Positions 63,818 to 64,000 of a DNA stretch of 64,000 nt are shown here, piece by piece. The translations under genes were made by a program, and so were the position numbers. The stretch spans positions 1 to 64,000 of the forward strand of contig NZ_VOSL01000014.1 in assembly GCF_007997005.1 (NCBI RefSeq). Reading direction: 5' to 3'. Positions within the stretch are counted from its first letter, which is position 1; each line of letters opens with the position of its first letter. The DNA is from Lujinxingia vulgaris. Its GTDB lineage: Bacteria; Myxococcota_A; Bradymonadia; Bradymonadales; Bradymonadaceae. The notes beneath the pieces were generated by a model. That model was not told the DNA's origin. It worked only from the letters and a program-made list of their open reading frames with translations, and did no database searches.

Positions 63818-64000
63818 TCAACGCTGTCCCGCCCCCTCAACAAAAATCTCCAGCACCCGATCGATGGCCGGCTTAAGCGCAAAGGGCCCCTCAAAGGCCC
63901 AGTGGATCGTCAGCGAATGCAGGTGCCCCCCCAGCGCCAACACATAGTCCATCGGATCGGCCTCCCGGAGCGCTCCGGAGGCGATACCCTGCTCCATCAA
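63818..64000 (-). CDS. C-terminal part of a TetR-type regulator (partial)
   Basis: The 60 visible residues read ASGALREADPMDYVLALGGHLHSLTIHW...FVEGAGQR and resemble the ligand-binding C-terminus of TetR/AcrR repressors, in which a PMDYVLALGGHLH-like helix is common. The gene is cut by the window end, so the DNA-binding domain is not seen. The ORF's apparent TTG start at the edge is not a real start. Confidence 0.55.
   Translation of the reverse strand: MMEQGIASGALREADPMDYVLALGGHLHSLTIHWAFEGPFALKPAIDRVLEIFVEGAGQR

Overview
The window is a GC-rich bacterial chromosome segment carrying the replication-origin neighbourhood (yqgE, oriC, dnaA, rpmH, rnpA, yidD, yidC, jag, mnmE). Long Ser/Thr kinases with TPR tails, FG-GAP lipoproteins, a cysteine-protease lipoprotein and several small secreted barrel-like proteins suggest a deltaproteobacterial/Myxococcota-type organism. 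Bradymonadales would fit, but that is inference from gene style, not from a marker tree.

Layout. 0-8 kb: a guanidino-modifying hydrolase and the large glutamate synthase subunit, followed by three extra copies of the gltB 3' end embedded in repeats. 8-14.4 kb: an accessory, defence-like patch with an AAA ATPase/DUF4276 pair, a 42-bp tandem repeat, a helical protein of unknown role, a low-GC KAP NTPase and a restriction-methylase remnant. 14.6-22 kb: two paralogous outer-membrane-like proteins, a lipoprotein, then a KtrB-KtrA potassium uptake operon with an orphan HAMP receptor. 22-28.6 kb: a large TPR kinase and small proteins of unknown role. 28.9-35.1 kb: the proteostasis block tig-clpP-clpX-lon, all on the minus strand. 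35.3-36 kb: four tRNA genes (Leu-TAG, Lys-CTT, Arg-TCG, His-GTG). 36.3-44.7 kb: the origin cluster. 44.9-64 kb: envelope proteins, lipid enzymes (PlsC, acyl-CoA ligase), a papain-like lipoprotein, thioredoxin, a heme lipoprotein, an FG-GAP lipoprotein, a DUF892 ferritin-like protein, a REP-associated tyrosine transposase (RAYT), a pseudouridine synthase, a pentapeptide-repeat protein, a cupin and the 3' part of a TetR-like gene.

The most striking content is in the intergenic DNA. Family A is a G-rich GTGGTT/GTCGATTCGTGAGGG element, mostly beyond stop codons in 0-27 kb. Family B is a ~106-bp element able to fold into a long multi-stem hairpin, in seven same-strand copies, four of them ending 1-6 bp from the stop codons of three minus-strand genes (one next to each of two genes, a tandem pair next to the third). 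Family C is a 42-bp tandem repeat. Family D is a ~25-bp palindrome (arms GATGTCCGACC around CTC) with about 29 recognisable copies, almost all at 50-64 kb and bracketing the RAYT gene, which suggests a REP/RAYT system. Both the gltB tail and the pseudouridine synthase tail have been duplicated together with these repeats.

All calls rest on reading the sequence and the translations; no database search was possible.
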